Assembly: GCA_041987205.1 (NCBI GenBank)
Contig: JBHIWX010000089.1
Span: 1 to 16,377 of the forward strand
Source of the DNA: BOKV01 sp041987205
GTDB taxonomy: Bacteria > Pseudomonadota > Alphaproteobacteria > Rhizobiales > Rhizobiaceae
Reading direction: 5' to 3'
DNA: 16,377 nucleotides
Within the stretch, counting starts at the first letter, position 1. Every line of letters begins with the position of its first letter. The position numbers and the translations under genes were made by a program. Below are positions 1 through 7,044 of this stretch, piece after piece. The notes under the pieces are model-generated. The model was not told the origin of the DNA. It searched no databases and saw only the letters and a program-made list of their open reading frames with translations.

Positions 1-770
1 CCGGCCGGCTCGACCTTGCCGGCCTCGTGGGCGATCGCCTGGTCGAGGATGGACAGCGCATCGCGCACCGAGCCCTCGGCGGCGCGGGCGATCAGCGCCA
101 GCGCATCGTCCTCTGCCTCGACGCCCTCAGCGGCCACGATGCGCCCGAGATGGGCGGCCATCTCGCCGGCGTCGACGCGGCGCAGATCGAAGCGCTGACA
201 GCGCGACAGCACGGTGACCGGAACCTTGCGGATCTCGGTGGTGGCAAAGATGAACTTCAGGTGCGCCGGCGGCTCCTCCAGCGTCTTCAACAGCGCGTTG
301 AAGGAATGGTTGGAGAGCTGATGCACCTCGTCGATGATGTAGACCTTGTAACGGGCGATCGCCGGGGCGTACTGCACCGATTCGATGATGTCGCGAATGT
401 TGTCGATGCCGGTGTGGGAGGCGGCGTCCATCTCGATCACGTCGACATGGCGGCCTTCCATGATGGCCTTGCAGTGCTCGCCTTCCTCGGTGAGGTCGAT
501 GGTCGGGCGGTTTATGTCGCCGCGCTTGTAATTGAGCGCGCGCGCCAGAATGCGCGCCGTCGTCGTCTTGCCCACGCCGCGAACGCCGGTCAGCATGTAG
601 GCCTGCGCGATGCGGCCGGTGTGGAAGGCGTTGGTGAGCGTGGTCACCATCGCCTCCTGGCCGATCAGATCGTCAAAGCTCTGCGGGCGGTATTTGCGCG
701 CGAGCACACGGTAGCTCTCGCCCGCTTTCGTGCCCGCTTTCGGCACCGCGTTTTCCTGGGGTTCCGACAT
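1..770 (-). CDS. dnaX: DNA polymerase III subunit gamma/tau (5' part, cut by window edge)
   Basis: Clamp-loader ATPase of the replicative polymerase, which loads the beta sliding clamp onto primed DNA. Translated from the ATG at 770 on the minus strand, the first 256 residues are visible and the gene runs out of the window at position 1. Seen: the N-terminal signature RVLARKYRPQSFDDLIGQ (residues 21-38), Walker A GVRGVGKTT (62-70), Walker B/DExx IIDEVH (145-150), the HSFNALLKTLEEPP block (155-168) and the sensor-type SRC motif (189-191). E. coli DnaX has a four-cysteine zinc module after Walker A; here that stretch (about 78-108) has one Cys (C100), which matches my recollection of rhizobial homologues. 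The SRP RNA gene lies 87 bases upstream on the same strand, so the two may be cotranscribed. The tau C-terminal domains cannot be seen. Confidence 0.95.
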   Translation of the reverse strand, partial: MSEPQENAVPKAGTKAGESYRVLARKYRPQSFDDLIGQEAMVTTLTNAFHTGRIAQAYMLTGVRGVGKTTTARILARALNYKRGDINRPTIDLTEEGEHCKAIMEGRHVDVIEMDAASHTGIDNIRDIIESVQYAPAIARYKVYIIDEVHQLSNHSFNALLKTLEEPPAHLKFIFATTEIRKVPVTVLSRCQRFDLRRVDAGEMAAHLGRIVAAEGVEAEDDALALIARAAEGSVRDALSILDQAIAHEAGKVEPA

Positions 771-857
771 GGCGGGACTATAGCGGGTTTGAGCGGCCGG
801 GAAACACCGCGCGCGATCAAATCACCGGTAATGTTTGGGGGATTTACAGGTCGAGGT

Positions 858-956
858 GGAAGGCTGGTTTAAGGCGACCCGGACCGAAACTCGTTGGGGC
901 TGCTTCCTTCCGGACCTGACCCGGTTGGCGAGGAGCCCGTCCGCCGCCAGCCTTCC
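858..956 (-). ncRNA. ffs: Signal recognition particle RNA (4.5S, small bacterial type)
   Basis: RNA scaffold of the signal recognition particle; it binds Ffh and FtsY in targeting membrane proteins to the translocon. Read on the minus strand it carries the conserved apical segment GTCAGGTCCGGAAGGAAGCA (902-921), which is the Ffh-binding asymmetric loop and GGAA tetraloop region. The ends are set by a perfect 10-base complementarity: GGAAGGCTGG at 956-947 pairs with CCAGCCTTCC at 867-858. This gives a 99-nt single hairpin, the usual size for Gram-negative small SRP RNA, with no Alu domain. It lies just upstream of dnaX on the same strand. No T-run terminator is visible after the 3' end. Confidence 0.95.
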
Positions 957-963
957 GAGGCCA

Positions 964-992
964 CATATCTGCCTTTGAGGGCAAAAATGCAA
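964..992 (-). promoter_or_regulatory. Probable housekeeping promoter of the SRP RNA gene
   Basis: On the minus strand a -35 box TTGCAT (992-987) is separated by 17 bases from a -10 box GATATG (969-964). The -10 box ends 7 bases before position 956, so the expected transcription start coincides with the 5' end of the SRP RNA deduced independently from its terminal stem. That agreement is the main support. It could also drive dnaX by read-through. Confidence 0.55.
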
Positions 993-1025
993 GGGAAGGC
1001 GCCTGATTTCGTGCGCACCGGCATC

Positions 1026-1070
1026 GCGATCCGAAAACCGGTTTCCACTTTTCCCGGATTTGCTTTAGAG
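1026..1070. repeat. Rhizobial-type palindromic intergenic repeat, copy A
   Basis: Imperfect inverted repeat between the SRP promoter and the HIT gene. Outer arms ATCCG (1029-1033) and CGGAT (1055-1059) and inner arms AAAA (1034-1037) and TTTT (1049-1052) enclose CCGGTTTCCAC, with a 2-base bulge on one side. The text CCGAAAACCGGTTTCCAC and the downstream TTGCTTTAGAG resemble short dispersed elements I know from intergenic regions of Mesorhizobium and Rhizobium genomes. A relative in the same orientation lies at 15569-15616. Family assignment is from memory. Confidence 0.55.
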
Positions 1071-1078
1071 CCAAGCGC

Positions 1079-1489
1079 ATGACGGGTTTTGAACTGGACG
1101 GGCGGCTCGCCGCCGACACGACGAAGGTTGCCGACCTTCAAAGCGGGCCATTGCTGGCGATGAACGACAGCCGCTGGCCCTGGCTGATCCTGGTGCCGGC
1201 GGTGCCGGGCGCCGTCGAACTGCACGATCTCGACGCCGACATGGCCCGCCTCGTCCACGATGAGACCGACCGCGTGGCCGCCGCGCTCAAGCGGGCGAGC
1301 GGCTGCGAGAAGATCAACACCGGGGCGCTCGGCAACATCGTGCGGCAATTGCATATCCATGTCGTGGCGCGCAGCGCGGGCGATCCGAACTGGCCGGGCC
1401 CGGTCTGGGGGTACGGCACGCGTATCGAACGGGATCCCGGCGACATGCGCGCATTCATCGACAGGGTGAAAACGGCGCTCGGCCTTTAA
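1079..1489 (+). CDS. HIT-family protein (histidine triad nucleotide-binding/hydrolase)
   Basis: A 136-residue protein of the histidine triad superfamily, small cytosolic enzymes that hydrolyse or transfer nucleoside phosphoramidates and dinucleotides. The C-terminal active-site stretch reads RQLHIHVVAR (residues 89-98), so His92 and His94 are present while the first triad position is Gln90 rather than His. The NTGALGNIV segment before it and WPWLILVP (33-40) also fit the fold. Length is close to the 110-150 residues usual for the family. The ATG at 1079 is the only sensible start; no strong ribosome site precedes it. It is followed 33 bases later by nudC on the same strand, so the two probably form a short unit of nucleotide-hydrolysing enzymes. 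The exact substrate cannot be read from sequence. Confidence 0.88.
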   Translation: MTGFELDGRLAADTTKVADLQSGPLLAMNDSRWPWLILVPAVPGAVELHDLDADMARLVHDETDRVAAALKRASGCEKINTGALGNIVRQLHIHVVARSAGDPNWPGPVWGYGTRIERDPGDMRAFIDRVKTALGL

Positions 1490-1522
1490 CCCCGCGCTGA
1501 ACCAAAGAGGAAACCTTCCGAC

Positions 1523-2467
1523 GTGAGCATCGATTTCGATACCCTGCCGCTGCCCGAACCCAGCTCGCTGACGGGCTTCACCGGCAATACCATCATCCGC
1601 GATTCCGAAAAGCGCAGCGACGAGAGCCTGTCGCAGGCGATCGCCGATCCGGCCTGCCGCTGCTACCTGTTCGCCTCGGGCAAGGCCGTCTTCGGTAAAA
1701 CGGAATCGGAAGAGGAGACGCCGAAGATCCTGTTCACGACGCAGGAAGCCGAAATGCTGGGCGGGCTGCTCGGCGAAGCGATCCTGCTCGGCCACGAGGG
1801 AGGGTCACCGCGGCTGGCGGTGCGTCTCGACATCAAGGAAGAGGCGCTCGACGGCGGTCACGAGGCGATCGATCTGCGCGCCGTGCTCTATACCAAGCAG
1901 GCGGCAAAGGGCGACATCGCGGCGATCGCCCATGGCGGAGCGATGATGGCCTGGCACGGGATGAACCGCTTCTGCGGCAAGTGCGGCAGCCCGAGCAAAT
2001 CGGCCATTGGCGGCTATCGGCGCGACTGTACCGAATGCGGCAGCACGATCTTTCCGCGCACCGACCCGGTGGTGATCATGCTCACGGTCGATGGCGACCG
2101 GTGCCTGCTCGGGCGCAGCCCGCATTTCCCGCCGGGTTGGTTTTCAACGCTGGCCGGCTTCATCGAGCCGGGCGAGACGATCGAGGATGCGGTGCGGCGC
2201 GAAACCTTCGAGGAATCAGGCATCCGTATCGGGCGCGTGCGCTACCATGCCAGCCAGCCCTGGCCGTTTCCGCATTCGCTGATGATCGGCGCGTTCGGCG
2301 AGGCGCTATCGCATGAGATCGACATCGACGACGAACTGGAGGATTGCCGCTGGTTCACACGCGAGGAAGTGCGCCAGATGATCGACGGCACGCATCCGGA
2401 GGGCATTCGCTGCCCGCCGCGCAAGGCCATCGCCTACGCGCTGGTCAGCGCCTGGGCGCTAGGCTGA
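1523..2467 (+). CDS. nudC: NADH pyrophosphatase / NAD-capped RNA hydrolase NudC
   Basis: Nudix enzyme that splits NAD(H) into NMN(H) and AMP; in E. coli it also removes NAD caps from RNA. The 314-residue product shows the three NudC hallmarks in order: a zinc ribbon with C151, C154, C169 and C172; a complete Nudix box from G212 to I234 (G-x5-E-x7-RE-x2-EE-x-G-I, with E227, E230 and E231 as metal ligands); and the subfamily marker SQPWPFP at 244-250. The roughly 140-residue N-terminal part is less conserved and is longer than in E. coli NudC (257 residues), as is common in alphaproteobacteria. The start is GTG at 1523, with an AAAGAGG ribosome site at 1504-1510. Its stop lies 10 bases from that of the convergent pheA. 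Confidence 0.95.
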   Translation: MSIDFDTLPLPEPSSLTGFTGNTIIRDSEKRSDESLSQAIADPACRCYLFASGKAVFGKTESEEETPKILFTTQEAEMLGGLLGEAILLGHEGGSPRLAVRLDIKEEALDGGHEAIDLRAVLYTKQAAKGDIAAIAHGGAMMAWHGMNRFCGKCGSPSKSAIGGYRRDCTECGSTIFPRTDPVVIMLTVDGDRCLLGRSPHFPPGWFSTLAGFIEPGETIEDAVRRETFEESGIRIGRVRYHASQPWPFPHSLMIGAFGEALSHEIDIDDELEDCRWFTREEVRQMIDGTHPEGIRCPPRKAIAYALVSAWALG

Positions 2468-2481
2468 CGTTCCAGCGTCAG
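2464..2481. terminator. Small inverted repeat joining the ends of nudC and pheA
   Basis: CTGACG (2464-2469) and CGTCAG (2476-2481) are exact inverted arms around a 6-base centre. One arm contains the nudC TGA (2465-2467), the other the complement of the pheA TGA (2478-2480). It might act as a two-way terminator for the convergent pair, but the stem is short and has no T-run, so this is tentative. Confidence 0.3.
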
Positions 2482-3365
2482 TCTTCCTCGACCTGCTCGC
2501 TCAGCCGCTCGCGGAATTCATGCGCCGGGTAGACGCCGAAAATGCGCATGTGGCGCGAGAAGAATTCCAGTTCTTCCAGCGCGCGCTTGACTGCCGGATC
2601 CTCGGGATGGCCCTCGATATCGGCATAGAAGAGCGTGGCGAAGAACTTGCCGCCGAGCTGGTAGCTCTCAAGCTTGGTCATGTTGACGCCATTGGTGGCG
2701 AAGCCGCCCATCGCCTTGTAGAGCGCGGCGGGAATGTTGCGCACGCGGAAGATGAAGGTCGTCATCATCAGCGGCGCGCTGCCTAGGTCGGCCCATGATT
2801 TCGTCCTGGAAAGCACGACGAAACGGGTGACGTTGTTGGCGTCGTCCTCGACGTCACGTTCGAGTATGTCGAGACCGTAGAGGCCGGCGGCCAGTTCCGG
2901 CGCGAGGGCCGCCTGCGATTTGTCGCCTTCCTCGGCGATGAGGCGCGCCGCGCCCGCTGTGTCGCCGGCGACCATCGGCTTCCAGCGGTGCTTGCGGATG
3001 ATCTTGCGGCACTGGCCGAGCGCATGGATATGGCTGTGGACCGATTTGATGTCGGCAACCTTCGTGCCGGGCAGCACCATGAGCTGGAAGCGGATCGGCA
3101 GGAAATACTCCGCGATGATGTGCAGCTTCGATTCCGGCAGCAGATGATGGATGTCGGCGACACGTCCGGCGAGCGTGTTCTCGATCGGGATCATCGCCAG
3201 ATCGGCCTTGCCGGTCTCGACCGCGTTGAACGCGTCCTCGAAGGTGGCGCAGGGCAGCGGCTCCATCTCCGGATACATGTTGCGGCAGGCGGTATCGGAA
3301 TTGGCGCCGGGCTCGCCCTGGAACGCTATCTTTCCGGTCGGTGTTTCACCGGTTTTCTTGGACAT
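2478..3365 (-). CDS. pheA: Prephenate dehydratase (single-function, with ACT domain)
   Basis: Converts prephenate to phenylpyruvate, the committed step to phenylalanine, in the cytosol. The 295 residues comprise a catalytic domain (about 11-190) and a C-terminal ACT regulatory domain (about 200-280). Seen: FQGEPGANSD near the start, PIENT (60-64), the VHSHIHALGQC block (109-119) and the catalytic TRF motif (180-182). No chorismate mutase domain is fused at the N-terminus, unlike the E. coli P-protein. In the ACT domain the Phe-binding motifs known as GALV and ESRP appear as AALY (213-216) and ESYQ (233-236), so feedback control may differ from E. coli. The start is ATG at 3365. It lies 47 bases after kdsB on the same strand and is probably cotranscribed with it. 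Confidence 0.95.
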   Translation of the reverse strand: MSKKTGETPTGKIAFQGEPGANSDTACRNMYPEMEPLPCATFEDAFNAVETGKADLAMIPIENTLAGRVADIHHLLPESKLHIIAEYFLPIRFQLMVLPGTKVADIKSVHSHIHALGQCRKIIRKHRWKPMVAGDTAGAARLIAEEGDKSQAALAPELAAGLYGLDILERDVEDDANNVTRFVVLSRTKSWADLGSAPLMMTTFIFRVRNIPAALYKAMGGFATNGVNMTKLESYQLGGKFFATLFYADIEGHPEDPAVKRALEELEFFSRHMRIFGVYPAHEFRERLSEQVEED

Positions 3366-3412
3366 GATGTGGATGCCTGAAAGCTGCTGCGTCTGAAACG
3401 CTTACCAAACGC

Positions 3413-4150
3413 TCACCGGGCCAGAATTTCCCGCGCCCGGTCGAGATCGGCCTGTGTATCGACCCCGAGCGGCACGGTGTCAACGACAGCGACATCGATG
3501 CGCATGCCGGCCTCGAGCGCGCGAAGCTGTTCGAGCTTCTCGCGGCGCTCGAGCGAGGACGGTCTGAGCGAGACGAACTTCTCCAGCGCCTCGCGGCGAT
3601 AGGCGTAAAGCCCGATGTGGTGATAGAGCGGCCCGTCACCCCAGGGCGCCGTGGCACGGGTGAAATAGAGCGCGCGCAGGCGGTTGTCGGCAATCGGCGT
3701 GCCGACCGCCTTGACCACGTTGGGGTTGGTCTTTTCCTCCTCGCGGTCGATTACCACGGCGGCGGTCGCGATGTCGGCGGGGCCGTCGAGCAGCGGCGCG
3801 AGGCAGGCGGAGATCGTCGCCGGATCGACGGTCGGCAGATCGCCCTGGATGTTCAAAACGAAGCGCGCCCTACCCTCGGGATCGAGCTTTTCGACCGCTT
3901 CCAAGATGCGGTCCGACCCGGATTCATGGTCGGTCCGCGTCATCACCGCCTCGCCGCCATGCGCCTTGACCGCGGCGAGAATGTCCTCGCTGTCGGTGGC
4001 GACGAAGGGCCTGCCGATGCCTGCCTCGGCGGCGCGATTGAGGACGTGGACGATCATGGGCAGTCCGGCGATATCGGCCAGCGGCTTGTTCGGCAGGCGG
4101 GTCGAAGCCATGCGCGCGGGGATGAGAACCAGCGTCTGCCCGTCATTCAT
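3413..4150 (-). CDS. kdsB: 3-deoxy-manno-octulosonate cytidylyltransferase (CMP-KDO synthetase)
   Basis: Activates KDO with CTP to CMP-KDO for the lipopolysaccharide inner core, which marks a Gram-negative. The 245-residue product (E. coli: 248) has the nucleotide-binding start LVLIPARMASTRLPNKPL (7-24), the ATDSEDI segment (51-57), the NIQGDLP motif (100-106; NVQGDEP in E. coli), HHIGLYAYR (177-185) and an ending typical of the family. An in-frame TTG at 4252 would add 34 residues unlike any KdsB, and that TTG is itself part of a possible -35 box, so I chose the ATG at 4150, where the family's N-terminus begins. The ribosome site before it is weak. It is divergent from the cytochrome c gene and first of the pair with pheA. 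Confidence 0.95.
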   Translation of the reverse strand: MNDGQTLVLIPARMASTRLPNKPLADIAGLPMIVHVLNRAAEAGIGRPFVATDSEDILAAVKAHGGEAVMTRTDHESGSDRILEAVEKLDPEGRARFVLNIQGDLPTVDPATISACLAPLLDGPADIATAAVVIDREEEKTNPNVVKAVGTPIADNRLRALYFTRATAPWGDGPLYHHIGLYAYRREALEKFVSLRPSSLERREKLEQLRALEAGMRIDVAVVDTVPLGVDTQADLDRAREILAR

Positions 4151-4223
4151 TGTCGAAGGTCCCGAGATTGCGGTCGTCGCGCCACCTTGACCCCGACGCA
4201 TTCGTTTGCTGGCATGGGAGGGT

Positions 4224-4252
4224 CTGGTTCCGGCACATTCACAAAGTGTCAA
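4224..4252 (-). promoter_or_regulatory. Possible kdsB-pheA promoter
   Basis: A perfect -35 hexamer TTGACA (4252-4247, minus strand) is followed after 17 bases by AACCAG (4229-4224), which is a poor -10 box. It is about 74 bases from the chosen kdsB ATG. The -35 match is good; the call rests on that and on the divergent layout. Confidence 0.33.
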
Positions 4253-4262
4253 AAAGTCTCAC

Positions 4263-4291
4263 TTGAACCAGCCTTACAGGCGTTGTAACGC
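4263..4291 (+). promoter_or_regulatory. Possible promoter of the cytochrome c gene
   Basis: TTGAAC (4263-4268), a 17-base spacer and TAACGC (4286-4291), about 80 bases before the ATG at 4371. It lies back to back with the possible kdsB promoter. The boxes are only moderate matches. Confidence 0.3.
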
Positions 4292-4370
4292 ACGCGCAAA
4301 CCAAATAGTTTGCCCGCCGACGGGCGAGGCCTCCGGCATTGGGCCGGGGATGGGCAGGAGCTGCTGAACC

Positions 4371-5042
4371 ATGAATTCCTTTCAGTTCAACAAGATCGCA
4401 ATGGCCGTGCTGGGCACGGTGTTCGTGATGTTCGGCGTGAGCATCATCTCGGAAGGCATCTTCCATGGTGAGGCGCCGGAAACGCCGGGCTATGCGATCG
4501 CCGCGGTCGAACCTTCCGGCGGCGGCGCCGAGGAAGATACCGGCCCGGCCTATGATCCGGTCGCACCGCTGCTGGCCTCGGCCAGCATCGAGGACGGCAT
4601 GAAGGTCGAGAAGAAGTGCCAGTCCTGCCACACCGTCGAGCAGGGCGGTCCGAACAAGGTCGGCCCGAACCTCTATGGCGTGGTCGGTCGCCCGATCGCC
4701 AGCCATGAGGGTTTCTCCTATTCGTCGGCCCTGCAGGCCTATGGCGAAGGCAAGACCTGGACCTATGAGGAGCTGAACGGCTTCCTGTGGAACCCGAAGA
4801 AGCACATCAAGGGCACCGCGATGGGCTTTGCCGGCCTGAAGAAGGTCGAGGACCGCGCCGATCTTCTCGTCTATCTGCGCACCTTCGCCGACACTCCGGT
4901 TCCGCTGCCGGAAGTCACCGAGCAGACCGCCGAGACGCCCGAAGCGGCGCCGGCATCCAGTGAAGAAGCCCCGGCCGCGAGCGAAGAGGCGCCTGCCGAG
5001 GAAGCGCCGGCGGGCACGGAAGAGGCACCGGCCGCGCAGTAA
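4371..5042 (+). CDS. cycM: Membrane-anchored class I cytochrome c (CycM-like)
   Basis: One-haem electron carrier held in the cytoplasmic membrane and facing the periplasm; CycM-type proteins pass electrons from the bc1 complex to terminal oxidases. The 223 residues show an uncleaved N-terminal membrane segment (about 8-28), the haem attachment site CQSCH (83-87) and the typical GPNLYGVVGR (98-107). The WNPKKHIKGTAM segment (140-151) follows, and Met151 is the likely axial ligand. From about residue 178 to the end the chain is a Pro/Ala/Glu-rich tail of repeated EEAPA-like units with no predicted fold. A GGAG ribosome site (4357-4360) lies 10 bases before the ATG. It stands alone, with its own terminator. 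Confidence 0.9.
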   Translation: MNSFQFNKIAMAVLGTVFVMFGVSIISEGIFHGEAPETPGYAIAAVEPSGGGAEEDTGPAYDPVAPLLASASIEDGMKVEKKCQSCHTVEQGGPNKVGPNLYGVVGRPIASHEGFSYSSALQAYGEGKTWTYEELNGFLWNPKKHIKGTAMGFAGLKKVEDRADLLVYLRTFADTPVPLPEVTEQTAETPEAAPASSEEAPAASEEAPAEEAPAGTEEAPAAQ

Positions 5043-5080
5043 GCGTCTGCCAGGCGCCCAATCGACCCCGAATTCGACGA

Positions 5081-5107
5081 AAGGCCGGCTGATGCCGGCC
5101 TTTTTAT
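5081..5107 (+). terminator. Intrinsic terminator after the cytochrome c gene
   Basis: AAGGCCGGC (5081-5089), loop TGAT, then GCCGGCCTT (5094-5102) running into TTTTTATTT. The 9-bp GC-rich stem followed by a T-run is a textbook rho-independent terminator, 38 bases after the stop codon. It separates this gene from the transporter operon. Confidence 0.88.
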
Positions 5108-5135
5108 TTGCCTGATGCCATCGTCCCGCTATCCT
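5108..5135 (+). promoter_or_regulatory. Weak candidate promoter for the yej operon
   Basis: TTGCCT (5108-5113), a 16-base spacer and TATCCT (5130-5135), in the 80-base gap between the upstream terminator and the first yejA start. The terminator implies a promoter somewhere here; this is the best match seen, but it is not strong. Confidence 0.25.
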
Positions 5136-5187
5136 TTCCCCTCAGAACCAGCCCATGGTGCAATTGGACAAGGAAGGCGTTGAACGC

Positions 5188-7044
5188 ATGCCCTCAGCCA
5201 TTCGACTGCTCGCAGCCGTGTCGGCCACCCTCATCGCAATCGCAGCCCTTGCGGGACCGGCATCGGCGGACGAGCCGCCCTGGCGACATGGTTCGACGCT
5301 CTTCGGCGAACTGAAATACGGACCCGATTTCACCCGCTACGACCATGTCAATCCGGATGCGCCGAAGGGCGGCACGCTGAACGAGGACGCGTCCGGCAGC
5401 TTCGATTCGCTCAATCCGTTCATCGTGCGCGGCCGCGCCGCAGCCGGCCTCGCCTATACGGGCGGCCTCCTCTACGATTCGCTGATGGAGCAGTCCGTCG
5501 ACCAGCCCAGCGCCTCCTACGGACTCGTCGCCGAAGCGTTCCGCTATCCGGAGGATTTCTCCTGGGCGACCTACCGCATCAATCCGAAAGCGCAGTTCCA
5601 TGACGGCACGCCGATCACGCCGGAAGACGTGATCTGGTCGCTGCAGGCGCTCAGGGACAATCACCCGCTGTTCACCCAGTACTACCACAACGTCACCAAG
5701 GCGGAGAAAACCGGCGAGCGCGAAGTCACCTTCACTTTCGATGTGAAAGGCAATCGCGAACTGCCGCAGATCATGGGCGACCTGCCCGTCTTGCCGAAAC
5801 ACTGGTGGGAGGGCACAGACCCGGACGGCAAGAAACGCGACATCGGCCAACCGACGGTGGAAATTCCGCTCGGCTCGGGCCCCTATCGCATCGCCGAGGT
5901 CGATCTCGGCAAGACGGTGACCTGGGAGCGCGTGCCGGACTATTGGGGCGCCGAATTGCCGGTACGCGTCGGCCGCTTCAATTACGACCAGATCCGATAC
6001 ACCTATTTCCTCGACGAGAACGCGATCTGGGAAGCTTTCAAGAAGGGTGGCGTATCGGACACACGTGCCGAGAACGTGTCGCGGCGCTGGGCGACCGAGT
6101 ACAATTTTCCGGCCTTCGAGCGTGGCGACGTGGTCAGGAAAGCGTTCGAGACCACCTCTCCGGAAACCTTCCAGGGCTACTTTTTCAATACGCGCAATCC
6201 GAAATTCCAGGATGCGCGGGTGCGCAAGGCGCTGACTCTGCTGTTCGACTTCGAGAGCATGAACAAGAATCTGTTCTACGACCTCTACACGCGCACCGAC
6301 AGCTATTTCGAAGGCGGCGAACTGCAGCACGAAAGCGGCCCGCCGGAGGGACGCGTCAAGGAAATCCTGGAAGCCTATCGCGGTAAGATCCCGGACGCGG
6401 CGATCGATGAGGCGTTCGAACTGCCGGTCTACGACACGCCGACGGCGACACGACGCTACCAGCGCGAGGCGCTGAAACTGTTCCGCGAAGCGGGCTACAG
6501 CTTCGCCAATGGCAAGATGCTCGATCCCTACGGCAAGCCGTTCGAGGTCGAACTGCTCGGCAACGGCCCGACCGACGAACGTGTCGGTATTCCGACGGTC
6601 CAGTATTTCGCCAAGCTCGGAATCGCGACGACGGTCCGCATCGTCGATACATCGCAGTACAAGACCCGGATCGACAATTTCGATTTCGAAATAACGATGG
6701 GATTGTCCGCCCAATCGCTTTCGCCCGGCAATGAGCAGCGCGAATACTGGACGACGTCTGCCGCCAAGAAGCCCGGCTCGCGCAACTATGCCGGCATCAG
6801 CGATCCGGTCATCGACGAACTCGTCGAACGCGTCATCCATGCTTCCGACCGCGAGGAACTGGTGGCACTGACCCGCGCGCTCGACCGCATCCTGCTCAGC
6901 GGTTACTACGCGATCCCGATGTGGCACAATCCTGACATCTGGTATGCGTGGTGGAGCAAGGTGAAATTCCCGCCGACCCAGCCGAGCTATTCCGGGATCG
7001 ATCCCTATTCGCTGTGGATCGACGAGGCGGGAACCGCGCAATGA
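5188..7044 (+). CDS. yejA: Periplasmic peptide-binding protein, YejA type, first copy (Sec signal)
   Basis: Substrate-binding protein of family 5 (oligopeptide/dipeptide class) for the ABC importer encoded downstream; YejA homologues bind peptides such as microcin C. The 618-residue product starts with a Sec signal peptide (Arg6, hydrophobic core about 7-22, cleavage after Ala-Ser-Ala at 26). The family opening HGSTLFGELKYGPDF follows (34-48), then DAPKGGTL (57-64) and the solute-binding signature around FHDGTPITPEDV (137-148). I chose the ATG at 5188 over an in-frame one at 5155 because AGGAAGG (5171-5177) sits 10 bases before it and the signal peptide then begins properly. Its stop overlaps the start of the second copy by 4 bases. 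Exact ligand unknown. Confidence 0.93.
   Translation: MPSAIRLLAAVSATLIAIAALAGPASADEPPWRHGSTLFGELKYGPDFTRYDHVNPDAPKGGTLNEDASGSFDSLNPFIVRGRAAAGLAYTGGLLYDSLMEQSVDQPSASYGLVAEAFRYPEDFSWATYRINPKAQFHDGTPITPEDVIWSLQALRDNHPLFTQYYHNVTKAEKTGEREVTFTFDVKGNRELPQIMGDLPVLPKHWWEGTDPDGKKRDIGQPTVEIPLGSGPYRIAEVDLGKTVTWERVPDYWGAELPVRVGRFNYDQIRYTYFLDENAIWEAFKKGGVSDTRAENVSRRWATEYNFPAFERGDVVRKAFETTSPETFQGYFFNTRNPKFQDARVRKALTLLFDFESMNKNLFYDLYTRTDSYFEGGELQHESGPPEGRVKEILEAYRGKIPDAAIDEAFELPVYDTPTATRRYQREALKLFREAGYSFANGKMLDPYGKPFEVELLGNGPTDERVGIPTVQYFAKLGIATTVRIVDTSQYKTRIDNFDFEITMGLSAQSLSPGNEQREYWTTSAAKKPGSRNYAGISDPVIDELVERVIHASDREELVALTRALDRILLSGYYAIPMWHNPDIWYAWWSKVKFPPTQPSYSGIDPYSLWIDEAGTAQ

Noticed and set aside
27..872. 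Plus-strand reading of 281 codons at the left end
   Set aside because: It is the complement of dnaX, whose motifs are unmistakable, and extends into the SRP RNA.
869..1795. Minus-strand reading of 308 codons across the SRP RNA, HIT gene and nudC start
   Set aside because: It runs through a structured RNA gene and opposite two conserved genes, with no family resemblance.
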